From Pseudomonas tohonis (lineage in GTDB: Bacteria > Pseudomonadota > Gammaproteobacteria > Pseudomonadales > Pseudomonadaceae), in contig NZ_AP023189.1 in assembly GCF_012767755.2 (NCBI RefSeq), forward strand, positions 2,606,001 to 2,670,000: 64,000 nucleotides of DNA, in the 5' to 3' direction. Made by a program: the position numbers and the translations under genes. The notes beneath the pieces were generated by a model. The model saw only the letters and a list, made by a program, of their open reading frames with translations, searched no databases and was not told the origin of the DNA. Every line of letters begins with the position of its first letter. The first letter of the stretch is position 1. This document shows positions 28,729 through 40,312 of the stretch, piece by piece.

Positions 28729-29093
28729 GTAGTTTTTTGAATGGTCTTACGGGTGGGGTCCTGAATTCGTACGCAGCGGTCTGATCGTTATATTGGGAGT
28801 TTTCAGGAGGGAAGCGATAGGCGTTAAAAGGACCGCTGTTTTCGATCACGTCAGGCCCGGTTTCTTATTGCCAAAAAGCGGCGAATAAAATTTCGCGAAG
28901 GAGCGGGGATAACAGATGGATTTATTTGGCCTTGGTTAGCCGATAGGGAGCGGAATCTATGCGAACGCTTGAACTGCAAATTCAGGAGCGGGTAGGTGGC
29001 GGACTGGCTCCGCCTTCCTGGTTGCAGAGATCGTTGCCTGTGGGGTGGATGAGACCCCAGCGTTAATTTTTGAAAATGGCAAGTAGACCGGAA
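28729..29093. other. Non-coding stretch between lasso cluster and liuE
   Basis: No supported gene. Base composition climbs gradually from AT-rich to the GC-rich host level. It contains an 8 bp inverted repeat (CAGCGGTC at 28774-28781, GACCGCTG at 28831-28838) and short GC hairpins, but no recognisable integrase, tRNA or attachment site. It is the likely right-hand junction of the island. Confidence 0.5.
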
Positions 29094-30002
29094 CTATCTG
29101 CTCCGCTTGGCCAGCAGCGCGCGGGCGACGCGGGAGCCGTTTTCCTTGCCGAGCACGGCGCAGATGCGTTGGCCGGCGTCCACCAGGCGGTCCATGTCGA
29201 TGCCGGTTTCGATGCCCATGCCGTTCATGAGGTAGAGCAGGTCTTCCGTGGCGACGTTGCCGGTGGCGCCCTTTGCGTAGGGGCAGCCGCCGAGGCCGGC
29301 GACGGAGCTGTCGAACACGGCGATGCCTTCCAGCAGGCCGGCGTGGACGTTGGCCACGGCTTGGCCGTAGGTGTCGTGGAAGTGCCCGGCGAGACGCTCG
29401 CGCGGCACCCTGGCGCCCACCACTTCGAACAGCTGGCGAGTGGCGCCGGCGGTACCGGTGCCGATGGTGTCGCCGAGGGAGACTTCATAGCAGCCCATGG
29501 CGTCCAGCTGGGCGGCGATGGCGGCCACCTGTCCGGCGGGCACCTCGCCCTCGTAGGGGCAGCCCAGCACGCAGGAGATGTAGCCGCGCACGCGGATGCC
29601 GTTGGCCCGCGCCGCGTCCATCAGCGGCACGAAGCGCTCCAGGCTCTCGGCGATGGAGCAATTGATGTTCTTCTGCGAGAAGGCTTCGGAGGCGGCGGCG
29701 AACACCGCCACTTCCTTCACCCCGGCTTCCAGGGCGGCCTCGAAGCCCTTCATGTTCGGTGCCAGGGCGGCGTAGGTGACGCCCGGGCGGTAGGTGATGC
29801 CGGCGAACACCTCGGCGCTGCCGGCCATCTGCGGCACCCACTTGGGCGAGACGAAGCTGCCCACCTCGATGTAGCCGAGGCCGGCGGCGGAGAGGTCGTC
29901 CACCAGGCGCACCTTGTCGGCCACGCTGATGGGTTGCTTCTCGTTCTGCAGGCCATCGCGGGGGCCGACTTCGACCAGGCGGACCTTCTTGGGAATCGTC
30001 AT
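29094..30002 (-). CDS. liuE: Hydroxymethylglutaryl-CoA lyase
   Basis: A 302 aa DRE-TIM metallolyase that splits 3-hydroxy-3-methylglutaryl-CoA to acetoacetate and acetyl-CoA, the last step of leucine degradation. Motifs are VRLVEVGPRDGLQNE (metal-binding DRE-type start), YISCVLGCPYEGEV and GHFHDTYGQAVAN (metal histidines). The Gly-rich AGLGGCPYAKGATGNVATEDLLYLM carries the active-site Cys. The start was chosen at MTIPKKVRLVEV; a longer open frame adds 35 unconserved residues. It is last in the liu operon, with 124 bp to liuD. Confidence 0.95.
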   Translation of the reverse strand: MTIPKKVRLVEVGPRDGLQNEKQPISVADKVRLVDDLSAAGLGYIEVGSFVSPKWVPQMAGSAEVFAGITYRPGVTYAALAPNMKGFEAALEAGVKEVAVFAAASEAFSQKNINCSIAESLERFVPLMDAARANGIRVRGYISCVLGCPYEGEVPAGQVAAIAAQLDAMGCYEVSLGDTIGTGTAGATRQLFEVVGARVPRERLAGHFHDTYGQAVANVHAGLLEGIAVFDSSVAGLGGCPYAKGATGNVATEDLLYLMNGMGIETGIDMDRLVDAGQRICAVLGKENGSRVARALLAKRSR

Positions 30003-30082
30003 CGCGTCATCTCTCTCATTCATCGGCGGTGCCGAGCCGGGTTCATCGCAATTCTTCTCCGTAGGCTGGGCCGGGCCAGGTT

Positions 30083-30108
30083 GGTGGATGTAAAGAGCGA
30101 CATCCACC
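30083..30108. repeat. Hairpin repeat between liuD and liuE
   Basis: GGTGGATGT/ACATCCACC stem with an 8 nt loop, flanked by GTAGGCTGGG and CCCTACG. It resembles the extragenic palindromes common in Pseudomonas and could modulate read-through inside the operon. Confidence 0.6.
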
Positions 30109-30126
30109 CTACGGGGCGTCGCCCTC

Positions 30127-32070
30127 TCAGGCCTCTTCCAGCTCCACCAACGCGGTGCCTTCGGCGACCAGTTCGCCTTCGCTGCAGTACAGCGCCTTGA
30201 CGGTGCCGGCGTGCGGCGCGCGGATGCTGTGCTCCATCTTCATCGCTTCCAGCACCACCAGGGCGGTGCCCGCTTCGACGGCCTGACCGGCTTCCACCAG
30301 GATGCGCACGATACTGCCGTTCATGGGCGCCGTCAGCCCTCCGTGGTGGGCGTGCCCGGCCTGGGCCTCGGCCACCGGGTCGACCTGTTCCACGCGTTGC
30401 AGCTCGCCGTCCCACTCCAGGTAGAGGGTGTTGCCCCGGCGGATCGCCAGGCGCTGGCGGGTGATGCCGTCCTGTTCCTGCCACAGGCGTTCGCCTTCGA
30501 GGCGGATCGGGCTCGGCGCGGTGCCGCGCAGGCGCACCACCTGGCGTTCCTCGCCACAGGCCAGGTGCAGGTCCACCTCGCTGGGCAGCCCGGGGCGCCA
30601 GCCATCGTTGCGGCTCCAGGGTGAATGCGGGTCGTCCTCGCGCAGGCGGGCGGCGCTGCCCTGGCGGAAGGCTTCGGCGGCGACCTGCCAGAAGGCTTCG
30701 GGCCGCGCGGCAGGGGCGGGCAGCAGTTGCTCCTGGTGGCGGGCGATGAAGCCGGTGTCCAGTTCGGCGGCGGCGAAGGCGGGGTGGGCCAGCACGCGGC
30801 GGAGGAAGGCCAGGTTGGTGGCGAAGCCGCCCACGGCGGTTTCGTCGAGCATGGCCAGCAGGCGCTGGCGGGCTTCCTCGCGGGTCTCGCCCCAGGCGAT
30901 CAGCTTGGCCAGCATCGGGTCATAGAAGGGCGACACCTCATCGCCCTCGGCGACGCCGCTGTCCACCCGGCGGCCGGGGCCGGCGGCGGGTTCGCGGTAC
31001 AGCGCGAGGCGGCCGCTGGCGGGGAGGAAGTCCTGCTGCGGGTCTTCCGCGTAGAGGCGCACTTCGATGGCGTGGCCGTTCAGCGGCACCTGCTCCTGGG
31101 TGATGGGCAGCGCCTCGCCCCGGGCGACGCGGATCTGCCAGGCCACCAGGTCCAGGCCGGTGATGGCCTCGGTGACCGGATGCTCCACCTGCAGGCGGGT
31201 GTTCATCTCCATGAAGAAGAAGTCGCCACGCTCGTCGAGGAGGAATTCCACGGTGCCGGCACCGACGTAGCCGATGGCCTGGGCGGCGCGCACGGCGGCT
31301 TCGCCCATGGCGCGGCGCAGCTCCGGCGACAGGCCGGGGGCGGGGGCTTCCTCGACCACCTTCTGGTGGCGGCGCTGGATCGAGCAATCACGCTCGTTGA
31401 GGTACAGGCAGTGGCCGTGGCGGTCGGCGAACACCTGGATCTCCACATGGCGCGGCTTGAGGACGTACTTCTCCACCAGCATCCGCGCGTCGCCGAAGGC
31501 CGACTGGGCTTCACGCTGGGCCGAGGCCAGGGCTTCGCCCAGCTCGGCTTCGCGCTCGACCACCTTCATGCCCTTGCCGCCACCTCCGGCGGCGGCCTTG
31601 AGCAGCACCGGGTAGCCGATGCGCTCGGCGGCGGTGCGGAAGGTTTCCAGGTCCTGGGCCTCGCCGTGGTAGCCGGGCACCAGGGGCACGCCGGCGTCTT
31701 CCATCAGCGCCTTGGCGGCGGACTTGCTGCCCATGGCGTCGATGGCGCTGGCCGGCGGGCCGAGGAACACCAGGCCGGCAGCCTCGATGGCACGGGCGAA
31801 GGCGGCGTTCTCGGAGAGGAAGCCGTAGCCGGGGTGGATGGCCTGGGCACCGCTGGCCTGGGCGGCGGCGATGATGCGCTCGGCCAGCAGGTAGCTTTCC
31901 GAGGGCTTGGCGCCCCCCAGGTTCACCGCCATGTCCGCCTCGCGCACGTGGCGGGCGTGGCGATCGATTTCACTGTGCACGGCCACGGTGGTCAGGCCCA
32001 GGGCCTTGGCGGTGCGCATCACCCGGCAGGCGATTTCGCCACGGTTGGCGATCAGCAAGGTTGTAATCAT
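30127..32070 (-). CDS. liuD: Methylcrotonyl-CoA carboxylase biotin-carrying subunit
   Basis: A 647 aa alpha subunit with three parts. The biotin carboxylase domain starts TTLLIANRGEIACRVMRTAK, with the ATP Gly-rich loop LLKAAAGGGGKGMKVV and EMNTRLQVEHPVTEAI. A linker BT-like region follows. The C-terminal biotinyl domain has the lysine motif LEAMKMEHSIRAPHAGTV. It carboxylates its biotin for transfer to 3-methylcrotonyl-CoA by LiuB. liuC lies 70 bp upstream with a palindromic repeat between. Confidence 0.95.
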   Translation of the reverse strand: MITTLLIANRGEIACRVMRTAKALGLTTVAVHSEIDRHARHVREADMAVNLGGAKPSESYLLAERIIAAAQASGAQAIHPGYGFLSENAAFARAIEAAGLVFLGPPASAIDAMGSKSAAKALMEDAGVPLVPGYHGEAQDLETFRTAAERIGYPVLLKAAAGGGGKGMKVVEREAELGEALASAQREAQSAFGDARMLVEKYVLKPRHVEIQVFADRHGHCLYLNERDCSIQRRHQKVVEEAPAPGLSPELRRAMGEAAVRAAQAIGYVGAGTVEFLLDERGDFFFMEMNTRLQVEHPVTEAITGLDLVAWQIRVARGEALPITQEQVPLNGHAIEVRLYAEDPQQDFLPASGRLALYREPAAGPGRRVDSGVAEGDEVSPFYDPMLAKLIAWGETREEARQRLLAMLDETAVGGFATNLAFLRRVLAHPAFAAAELDTGFIARHQEQLLPAPAARPEAFWQVAAEAFRQGSAARLREDDPHSPWSRNDGWRPGLPSEVDLHLACGEERQVVRLRGTAPSPIRLEGERLWQEQDGITRQRLAIRRGNTLYLEWDGELQRVEQVDPVAEAQAGHAHHGGLTAPMNGSIVRILVEAGQAVEAGTALVVLEAMKMEHSIRAPHAGTVKALYCSEGELVAEGTALVELEEA

Positions 32071-32140
32071 TGTTCTGCTCCTTTGGCGAGCTGGGGGCTA
32101 GTGCTGGCTGCGATTGCTTCCAGCTTCTGGCTTCCGGCTT

Positions 32141-32938
32141 CTAGCTGTTCGTTTGCCACCCCGGCTTGCGCTTCTCCAGGAAGGCCGTGAGCCCTTCCTG
32201 CCCCTCGGGGCTGACGCGAATGCGGGCGATGGCGTTCTCGGTGTAGCGGCGCAGGTTGGGGCTGAGGGCACCGCTGCCGACTTCGCGCATCAGCTCCTTG
32301 CTCACACGCATGGCCTGGGGGCTGTTCAGCAGCAGGTTGGCGGTCCAGTCCTGCACCGCCTGTTCCAGTTCCTCCGCCGGGTAGCACTCGGCGAGCAGGC
32401 CCAGTTCGCGGGCGCGCTCGCCGCTGAAGCGTTCGGCGGTGAGGGCGTAGCGGCGCGCGGCGCGCTCGCCGATGGCCTGGACCACGAAGGGGCTGATCAC
32501 CGCCGGGGCCAGGCCGATGCGCACCTCGGACAGGGAGAACTGCGCGTCGCTGGCGCCGATGGCCATGTCGCAGCAGCTGATCAGGCCCAGTGCGCCGCCG
32601 AAGGCCGCGCCCTGCACCACGGCGAGGGTCGGCACCTTGAGCTGGTAGAGGTTGTACATCAGCTCGGCCAGCTCGCGGGAGTCGTCCAGGTTGGCGTTGT
32701 AGTCGAGGCGCGCGGACTCCTGCATCCAGGCGAGATCCGCGCCGGCGGAGAAGTGCCGGCCCCGGCCGCGCAGCATCAGGAAGCGCACGTTGGCGGCGCT
32801 CTTGACGGTTTCGATGGCGAGGATCAGCTCACGGATCATGCCGGCGTTGAACGCGTTGTTCTTCTCCGGGCGGTTGAGCCAGAGGGTGGCGACGCCGTTG
32901 TCGGCGAACTCCAGTTGCAGGGTGTCGAAGTCGGTCAT
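32141..32938 (-). CDS. liuC: Methylglutaconyl-CoA hydratase
   Basis: A 265 aa crotonase-family enzyme that hydrates 3-methylglutaconyl-CoA to HMG-CoA. Motifs are GVATLWLNRPEKNNAFNAGMI, the first oxyanion segment GRGRHFSAGADLAWMQESA, and the second, VQGAAFGGALGLISCCDMAIG. The ending EGQEGLTAFLEKRKPGW is typical of enoyl-CoA hydratases. The ATG after GGGGAACCCC was chosen over one six codons earlier. It sits between liuB and liuD in the expected operon order. Confidence 0.93.
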   Translation of the reverse strand: MTDFDTLQLEFADNGVATLWLNRPEKNNAFNAGMIRELILAIETVKSAANVRFLMLRGRGRHFSAGADLAWMQESARLDYNANLDDSRELAELMYNLYQLKVPTLAVVQGAAFGGALGLISCCDMAIGASDAQFSLSEVRIGLAPAVISPFVVQAIGERAARRYALTAERFSGERARELGLLAECYPAEELEQAVQDWTANLLLNSPQAMRVSKELMREVGSGALSPNLRRYTENAIARIRVSPEGQEGLTAFLEKRKPGWQTNS

Positions 32939-32962
32939 GGGGTTCCCCAGCTGCACGTTTCA

Positions 32963-33022
32963 AGCGGCAAGCTGCAAGTGCGAGCCGCGCCCCCTGGGGC
33001 TTGCGGCTTGCAGCTTGCGGCT
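32963..33022. repeat. Palindromic repeat between liuB and liuC
   Basis: Two 16 bp arms (32963-32978 and 33007-33022) match in inverted orientation at 15 of 16 positions, built from AAGCTGCAAG-type units around a 28 nt loop. Similar AGCTTCCAGCTT-type palindromes fill the gaps before liuD (32100-32150) and after liuA (34647-34725). Confidence 0.65.
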
Positions 33023-33029
33023 GGTTTTT

Positions 33030-34637
33030 TCACATCCTGAACACGCCGAAGGTGGTCGGCTCGATCGGCGCGTTGAGCGCGCTGGAGATCGCCATGGCGA
33101 GCACCTCGCGGGTCTGCGCCGGGTCGATCACGCCGTCGTCCCAGAGCCGCGCGCTGGAGTAGTAGGGGTGCCCCTGGCGCTCGTACTGGTCGAGGATCGG
33201 CTGCTTGAGGCGGGCCTCTTCCTCGGCGCTGAACACCTGCCCGGCGCGTTCGCTCTGCTCGCGCTTGACCTGGGCCAGCACCCCGGCGGCCTGCTCGGCG
33301 CCCATCACGCCGATGCGCGCGTTGGGCCACATCCACAGGAAGCGCGGGTCGTAGGCGCGGCCGCACATGCCGTAGTTACCGGCGCCGAAGCTGCCGCCGA
33401 TGATCACGGTGAACTTCGGCACCCTGGCGCAGGCCACGGCGGTGACCAGCTTGGCGCCGTGCTTGGCGATGCCGCCGGCCTCGTACTTCTGGCCGACCAT
33501 GAAGCCTGTGATGTTCTGCAAGAACAGCAGCGGGATGCCGCGCTGGCAGGCCAGTTCGATGAAGTGCGCGCCTTTCTGCGCGGCCTCGGCGAAGAGGATG
33601 CCGTTGTTGGCGAGGATGGCGATCGGGTAGCCGTTGAGGTGGGCGAAGCCGCACACCAGGGTGGTGCCGAACAGGGCCTTGAATTCATCGAACTCGGAGC
33701 CGTCCACCAGGCGTGCGATCACCTCGCGCACATCGAAGGGCTGCTTGGCGTCCGCCGGGATCACCCCGTACAGCTCCTCCGCCGCGTAGCGCGGTGGCAC
33801 CGGCTGGCGGTGGTTGAGCTGGCCGAGCTTGCGCCAGTTGAGGTTGGCGATGCTGCGGCGCGCGAGCGCCAGGGCGTGGGCGTCGTCCTCGGCGTAGTGG
33901 TCGGCCACGCCCGAGGTCTTGCAGTGCACGTCGGCGCCGCCCAGGTCCTCGGCGCTCACCACCTCGCCGGTGGCGGCCTTCACCAGCGGCGGGCCGGCGA
34001 GGAAGATGGTGGCCTGGTTGCGCACCATGATGGTCTCGTCGCTCATCGCCGGCACGTAGGCGCCACCGGCGGTGCAGGAGCCCATGACCACGGCGATCTG
34101 CGGGATGCCCAGGGCGCTCATGTTGGCCTGGTTGAAGAAGATGCGGCCGAAGTGCTCGCGGTCGGGGAAGACCTCGTCCTGGCGCGGCAGGTTGGCGCCG
34201 CCGGAGTCCACCAGGTAGATGCACGGCAGGCGGTTTTCCCGGGCGATGGCCTGGGCGCGCAGGTGTTTCTTCACCGTCAGCGGGTAGTAGGAGCCGCCTT
34301 TCACCGTGGCGTCGTTGGCCACGATCATGCATTCGACGCCTTCCACGCGGCCGATGCCGGCCACCACGCCGGCGGCGGGCACGTCCTCGCCATACACCTC
34401 GTGGGCGGCCAGCTGGCCGATCTCGAGGAAGGGCGAGCCGGGGTCGAGCAGGCGGTTGATGCGCTCGCGCGGCAGCAGCTTGCCTCGCGAAGTGTGGCGT
34501 TCCTGGGCCTTGGCGCCGCCGCCTTCATGGACGCGCGCCAGCAGCTCGCGCAGCGCGCCGACCTGCTCGCCCATCGCCGCGGCGTTGGCGGCGAAGTCGG
34601 GGGAGCGCGGATTCAGTTGGGTAGTGAGAATGGTCAT
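33030..34637 (-). CDS. liuB: Methylcrotonyl-CoA carboxylase carboxyltransferase subunit
   Basis: A 535 aa beta subunit with tandem crotonase-like carboxyltransferase domains. The N-terminal half shows [32 protein letters not shown] and [29 protein letters not shown]. The C-terminal half has [39 protein letters not shown] and [33 protein letters not shown]. It transfers CO2 from LiuD-biotin to 3-methylcrotonyl-CoA. Length is as expected. Confidence 0.95.
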   Translation of the reverse strand: MTILTTQLNPRSPDFAANAAAMGEQVGALRELLARVHEGGGAKAQERHTSRGKLLPRERINRLLDPGSPFLEIGQLAAHEVYGEDVPAAGVVAGIGRVEGVECMIVANDATVKGGSYYPLTVKKHLRAQAIARENRLPCIYLVDSGGANLPRQDEVFPDREHFGRIFFNQANMSALGIPQIAVVMGSCTAGGAYVPAMSDETIMVRNQATIFLAGPPLVKAATGEVVSAEDLGGADVHCKTSGVADHYAEDDAHALALARRSIANLNWRKLGQLNHRQPVPPRYAAEELYGVIPADAKQPFDVREVIARLVDGSEFDEFKALFGTTLVCGFAHLNGYPIAILANNGILFAEAAQKGAHFIELACQRGIPLLFLQNITGFMVGQKYEAGGIAKHGAKLVTAVACARVPKFTVIIGGSFGAGNYGMCGRAYDPRFLWMWPNARIGVMGAEQAAGVLAQVKREQSERAGQVFSAEEEARLKQPILDQYERQGHPYYSSARLWDDGVIDPAQTREVLAMAISSALNAPIEPTTFGVFRM

Positions 34638-34646
34638 TCGAGGCTC

Positions 34647-34725
34647 CGCGAGCTTGAAGCCGGAAGCTGGAGGCTGGAAGTGAGCAGTGCGTGCGTCCAG
34701 CTTCCAGCTTTGGGCTTCCGGCTAA
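34647..34725. repeat. Palindromic repeat between liuA and liuB
   Basis: Inverted arms built from AGCCGGAAGCTGGA and CCAGCTTCCAGC units with imperfect pairing. It is the third member of the same repeat type found in successive gaps of the liu operon. Confidence 0.6.
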
Positions 34726-34730
34726 TGTGC

Positions 34731-35894
34731 TTACTTGGTTTCGTTGAACAGCTCGCGCCCGATCAGCATGCGGCGGATCTCGCTGGTGCCGGCGCCGATC
34801 TCGTAGAGCTTGGCGTCGCGCAGCAGGCGGCCGGCGGGGAATTCGTTGATGTAGCCGTTGCCGCCAAGGATCTGGATCGCGTCCAGGGCCATCTGCGTCG
34901 CGCGCTCGGCGGTGTAGAGGATCACCCCGGCGGCGTCCTTGCGGGTGGTCTCGCTGCGGTCGCAGGCCTGGGCCACGGCATAGAGGTAGGCGCGGCTGGC
35001 GTTGAGCTGGGTGTACATGTCGGCGACCTTGCCCTGGATCAGCTGGAACTCGCCGATGCTCTGGCCGAACTGCTTGCGGTCGTGGATGTAGGGCACCACC
35101 ACGTCCATGCACGCCTGCATGATCCCAGTGGGGCCGCCTGAGAGCACCACGCGCTCGTAGTCGAGCCCGCTCATCAGCACCTTCACGCCGCCATTGAGCA
35201 CGCCGAGGATGTTTTCCTCCGGCACCTCGACGTCATCGAAGAACAGCTCGCAGGTGTTGGAGCCGCGCATGCCGAGCTTGTCGAACTTGTTGCTGCGGGA
35301 GAACCCCTTCCAGTCGCGCTCGACGATGAAGGCGGTGATGCCGTGGGGGCCCTTGTCCAGGTCGGTCTTGGCGTAGATCACGTAAGTGTTGGCGTCGGGG
35401 CCGTTGGTGATCCAGGTCTTGCTGCCGTTGAGCACGAAGCGGTCGCCCTTGCGGTCGGCGCGCAGCTTCATGGAGACCACATCGGAGCCGGCGTTGGGCT
35501 CGCTCATGGCCAGGGCGCCGACGTGCTCGCCGCTGATCAGCTTGGGCAGGTACTTGTGCTTCTGCTCGGCGGTGCCGTTGCGGTTGATCTGGTTGACGCA
35601 CAGGTTGGAGTGGGCGCCGTAGGAGAGGGCGACCGAGGCGGAACCGCGGCTGATCTCCTCCATGGCCACCACGTGGGCCAGGTAGCCCAGGCCCGCGCCG
35701 CCGAACTCCTCGGGCACGGTGATGCCGAGCAGGCCCATCTCGCCGAACTTCTTCCACATGTCCATGGGGAAGGCGTTCTCGCTGTCCACCTGGGCCGCGC
35801 GGGGCGCCAGTTCGGCGGCGACGAAGTGCTGCACCTGCTCGCGCAGCATGTCGATGGTGTCGCCGAGGGCGAAGTTCAGGCTCGGGTAAGTCAT
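34731..35894 (-). CDS. liuA: Isovaleryl-CoA dehydrogenase
   Basis: A 387 aa acyl-CoA dehydrogenase that oxidises isovaleryl-CoA to 3-methylcrotonyl-CoA with FAD and passes electrons to ETF. Motifs are [60 protein letters not shown] and the FAD-binding [46 protein letters not shown]. The catalytic Glu of the isovaleryl subgroup lies in the [12 protein letters not shown] segment. It is the first enzyme gene after liuR, 43 bp away. Confidence 0.95.
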   Translation of the reverse strand: MTYPSLNFALGDTIDMLREQVQHFVAAELAPRAAQVDSENAFPMDMWKKFGEMGLLGITVPEEFGGAGLGYLAHVVAMEEISRGSASVALSYGAHSNLCVNQINRNGTAEQKHKYLPKLISGEHVGALAMSEPNAGSDVVSMKLRADRKGDRFVLNGSKTWITNGPDANTYVIYAKTDLDKGPHGITAFIVERDWKGFSRSNKFDKLGMRGSNTCELFFDDVEVPEENILGVLNGGVKVLMSGLDYERVVLSGGPTGIMQACMDVVVPYIHDRKQFGQSIGEFQLIQGKVADMYTQLNASRAYLYAVAQACDRSETTRKDAAGVILYTAERATQMALDAIQILGGNGYINEFPAGRLLRDAKLYEIGAGTSEIRRMLIGRELFNETK

Positions 35895-35937
35895 GGTTCC
35901 ACCTGTGCTTGTGATTGTCGGGAAACGGGTTGTCGGG

Positions 35938-36333
35938 TCAGGCGCTGGCGCCCTGTTTCTTGGTTTCGGCGAGGGCGGCCAGGCAGCGTTCCTCGGCGGT
36001 GTCCAGCTCCAGCTGCATCTGCTGGATGTCGAGCAGCTGCTGTTCCAGCTGCGCGCGGCGGGCGGCGATCTTCTCCATGAAGGTCTCCAGCTGCTTGCGG
36101 TTGCCGCTGCTCGGGTCGTAGAGGTCGATCAGCTCCTTGCACTCGGCGAGGGAGAAGCCGATGCGCTTGCCGCGCAGGATCAGCTTCAGCGCCACCAGGT
36201 CCTTGGGGCTGTAGATGCGCTCCTGGCCCCGGCGTTCGGGGAAGAGCATCTCCTGCTCCTCGTAGAAGCGGATGGCGCGGGTGGTCACATCCAGTTCGCG
36301 GGCGAGGTCGGAAATGCTGTAGGTCTTGGACAT
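35938..36333 (-). CDS. liuR: MerR-family regulator LiuR
   Basis: A 131 aa MerR-type repressor/activator of branched-chain acyl-CoA catabolism. The N-terminal winged helix reads [43 protein letters not shown], followed by a long dimerisation helix ([33 protein letters not shown]). The start [10 protein letters not shown] was chosen over a longer frame whose extra 21 residues would cover the operator. It is first in liuRABCDE with its palindromic site just upstream, so it should autoregulate. Confidence 0.92.
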   Translation of the reverse strand: MSKTYSISDLARELDVTTRAIRFYEEQEMLFPERRGQERIYSPKDLVALKLILRGKRIGFSLAECKELIDLYDPSSGNRKQLETFMEKIAARRAQLEQQLLDIQQMQLELDTAEERCLAALAETKKQGASA

Positions 36334-36358
36334 GGAAACGGGCTCGGCTGTGTTTACC

Positions 36359-36374
36359 TTTACGTTAACGTAAA
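36359..36374 (-). promoter_or_regulatory. LiuR operator
   Basis: A perfect 16 bp palindrome TTTACGTTAACGTAAA, 25 bp before the liuR ATG. This is the expected place and sequence type for LiuR/MerR control of the operon. A related palindrome lies 19 kb away at 55507-55528. Confidence 0.75.
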
Positions 36375-36567
36375 CCTGTGCGAACCTGCCTGTCAACGCT
36401 CGTCACGGTCGTTCCGCTGGCCCCTTCTGGCGCGAAGATTGCTCGCCATGCCCACGGACGACACGACTCTTTACGGCGCCGGAAGGCGGGTGTAGACATT
36501 CTGGGCGACCCTGCCGCCGGGCTCCCATACAGGTGCCGGGCGAGGAGGGCGCTGGAGTACGGATGAC

Positions 36568-38457
<1,890 letters not shown>

Positions 38458-38482
38458 GTTCCATGCAGGAGCATATTGTTCT

Positions 38483-38569
38483 TGTAGGGGCGAATTCATT
38501 CGCCAAGGGCAACGTAGTTGCCCCGTTGGCAGCCCTCCGGCCTGCTGGGCGAATGAATTCGCCCCTACA
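38483..38569. repeat. Long perfect inverted repeat between regulator and qhpF
   Basis: Two 22 bp arms (38483-38504 and 38548-38569) are perfect inverse copies around a 43 nt centre with further self-complementarity. The arm core GCGAATGAATTCGCCCCTAC recurs, with changes, at 57281-57297 and 57785-57808. It may limit read-through from the regulator gene into qhpF. Confidence 0.75.
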
Positions 38570-38584
38570 GTGTTTCTGTGCCTC

Positions 38585-40312
38585 ATGACCCGCCTCCTGC
38601 TCAAACTCGTCGACGCCAGCGACCCCGACCTGCTGCGCCGTGCCCTGGCCTGGCTCTACGGCTTCGTCCGCCCCCACGGGCGGGCCATCGCCGCGCTGCT
38701 TGGGCTGTCCCTCTGCGCCAGCCTCCTGGTGCTGGCGCAGCCCTGGCTGACCAAGACGCTGATCGACGACGGCCTGCTGGCCCGGGACTTCGGCACCCTG
38801 GTGCAGGTGGCCCTGGCGATGATCCTGGTCGGGCTGCTCGGCACGGCGCTGTCGGGCATCAACCGCTACCTGCACACACGGCTCTCGGGGCGCATTCTCT
38901 TCGCCCTGCGTGACGACCTCTACCGTCACCTGCAGCGCCTGTCGCCGGCCTTCTTCGGGCGCAAGCGCCTGGGCGACATCCTTTCCCGGCTGGATGGCGA
39001 CGTGGCGGAAATCCAGCGCTTCGCCGTGGACTCGCTGTTCTCCGCCGTCTCCAGCGTCATCGGCCTGGTCGGCGCGGTGGCGCTGATGCTGATGCTGTCC
39101 TGGCAGCTGTCGCTGCTGCTGGCGCTGCTGATCCCCATCGAGGTGCTCTGGCTGCGCTGGATGCGGCGCAAGGTGGAGCGCGAGGTGCGCAGCCTGCGCG
39201 AGCGTTCGGCGGATGTGTCGTCCTTCCTGGTGGAAACCCTGCCGGCGATGAAATTCATCCAGGCCGCCGGTGCCCAGCAGCGCGAAGCGCGGCGCCTGGA
39301 AGGCTTGGGGCAGGGCTACATGCGCCAACTGCTGCGGGTGCAGGTCACCGAGTTCTTCACCCACGCGGTGCCCGGCACGCTCACCTCGCTGTCGCGCGCC
39401 TGCGCCTTCCTCATCGGCGGCTACTGGGTGATCCAGGGCACCTGGCAGCTGGGCGCGCTGATCGCCTTCTCCACCTACCTGGGCATGGCCGTGGGGCCGG
39501 TGCAGAGCCTGCTGGGGCTCTATGTCGCGCTGCAGCGGATGACCGTCAGCCTCGGCCGGGTGATGGAGCTGCAGCAGGAGCCGGTCACGGTGCGCCAGAG
39601 CGATGCGCCGCAACCGATGCCGGAAGGCCGTGGCGCGCTGCGCCTGGAGGGCGTGCACTTCGCCCACGAACAGCGTGCCGGCGTGCTGCTCGATGGCGTG
39701 GACGCGAGCATTCCCGCCGGCCTCAAGGTCGCCATCAGCGGGGCGTCGGGCGTCGGCAAGTCCACCCTGATCGACCTGCTGCAACGCTTCTACGACCCGG
39801 ACCGGGGCCGCATCCTGCTGGACGGCGCCGACCTGCGCGAACTGGACCTGCTGGCCCTGCGCCGGTGCATCGCCGTGGTCAGCCAGGACATCGTGCTGTT
39901 CCGCGGCACCCTGGCGGAGAACCTCGCCTACGCCGCCCCCGATGCCAGCCGCGAGGCCATCGAACAGGTGGCGCGGCTGGCCCGCCTCGATGGCCTGATC
40001 GCGTCCCTGCCCCTGGGGCTGGACAACCCCCTGGGCGAGCGTGGCCAGCAGCTTTCCGGTGGGCAGAAGCAGCGCATCGCCATCGCCCGCGCGCTGTTGC
40101 AGGACCCGCTGATCCTGGTGCTGGACGAGGCCACCTCGGCGGTGGACGAAGCCACCGAGCGCGACGTGATCGCCGCCATCGACCAGCTCTTCGCCGGGCG
40201 TACGCGCATCCTCATCAGCCACCGCGCCTCGACCCTGGCCGAAGCCGATCTCGCGTTCCGCATGGAGCAGGGCCGCCTGCAGCGCCTGGAGCCGGTGAGC
40301 CATGGGCACTGA
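38585..40312 (+). CDS. qhpF: ABC exporter for amine dehydrogenase gamma subunit (QhpF-like)
   Basis: A 575 aa half-type ABC exporter. Membrane helices occupy roughly residues 35-300, followed by an NBD with Walker A GASGVGKST, signature LSGGQKQRIAIARALL and Walker B LILVLDEATSAVDE. In Paracoccus the equivalent QhpF is needed to move the crosslinked gamma subunit to the periplasm; I infer the same role from the overlap with the qhpE-like protease gene (11 nt) and qhpG. ATG at 38585 was chosen over a GTG five codons earlier, which lies against the repeat. Confidence 0.82.
   Translation: MTRLLLKLVDASDPDLLRRALAWLYGFVRPHGRAIAALLGLSLCASLLVLAQPWLTKTLIDDGLLARDFGTLVQVALAMILVGLLGTALSGINRYLHTRLSGRILFALRDDLYRHLQRLSPAFFGRKRLGDILSRLDGDVAEIQRFAVDSLFSAVSSVIGLVGAVALMLMLSWQLSLLLALLIPIEVLWLRWMRRKVEREVRSLRERSADVSSFLVETLPAMKFIQAAGAQQREARRLEGLGQGYMRQLLRVQVTEFFTHAVPGTLTSLSRACAFLIGGYWVIQGTWQLGALIAFSTYLGMAVGPVQSLLGLYVALQRMTVSLGRVMELQQEPVTVRQSDAPQPMPEGRGALRLEGVHFAHEQRAGVLLDGVDASIPAGLKVAISGASGVGKSTLIDLLQRFYDPDRGRILLDGADLRELDLLALRRCIAVVSQDIVLFRGTLAENLAYAAPDASREAIEQVARLARLDGLIASLPLGLDNPLGERGQQLSGGQKQRIAIARALLQDPLILVLDEATSAVDEATERDVIAAIDQLFAGRTRILISHRASTLAEADLAFRMEQGRLQRLEPVSHGH

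Noticed and set aside
28561..29093. Search for a second lasso precursor upstream of the first
   Set aside because: No minus-strand ATG with a ribosome binding site and a Thr-x-Gly/Ser core pattern was found.
30625..35141. Long plus-strand frames (521 and 783 codons) across the liu operon
   Set aside because: They run across several liu genes and their intergenic gaps in antisense, and encode low-complexity sequence.
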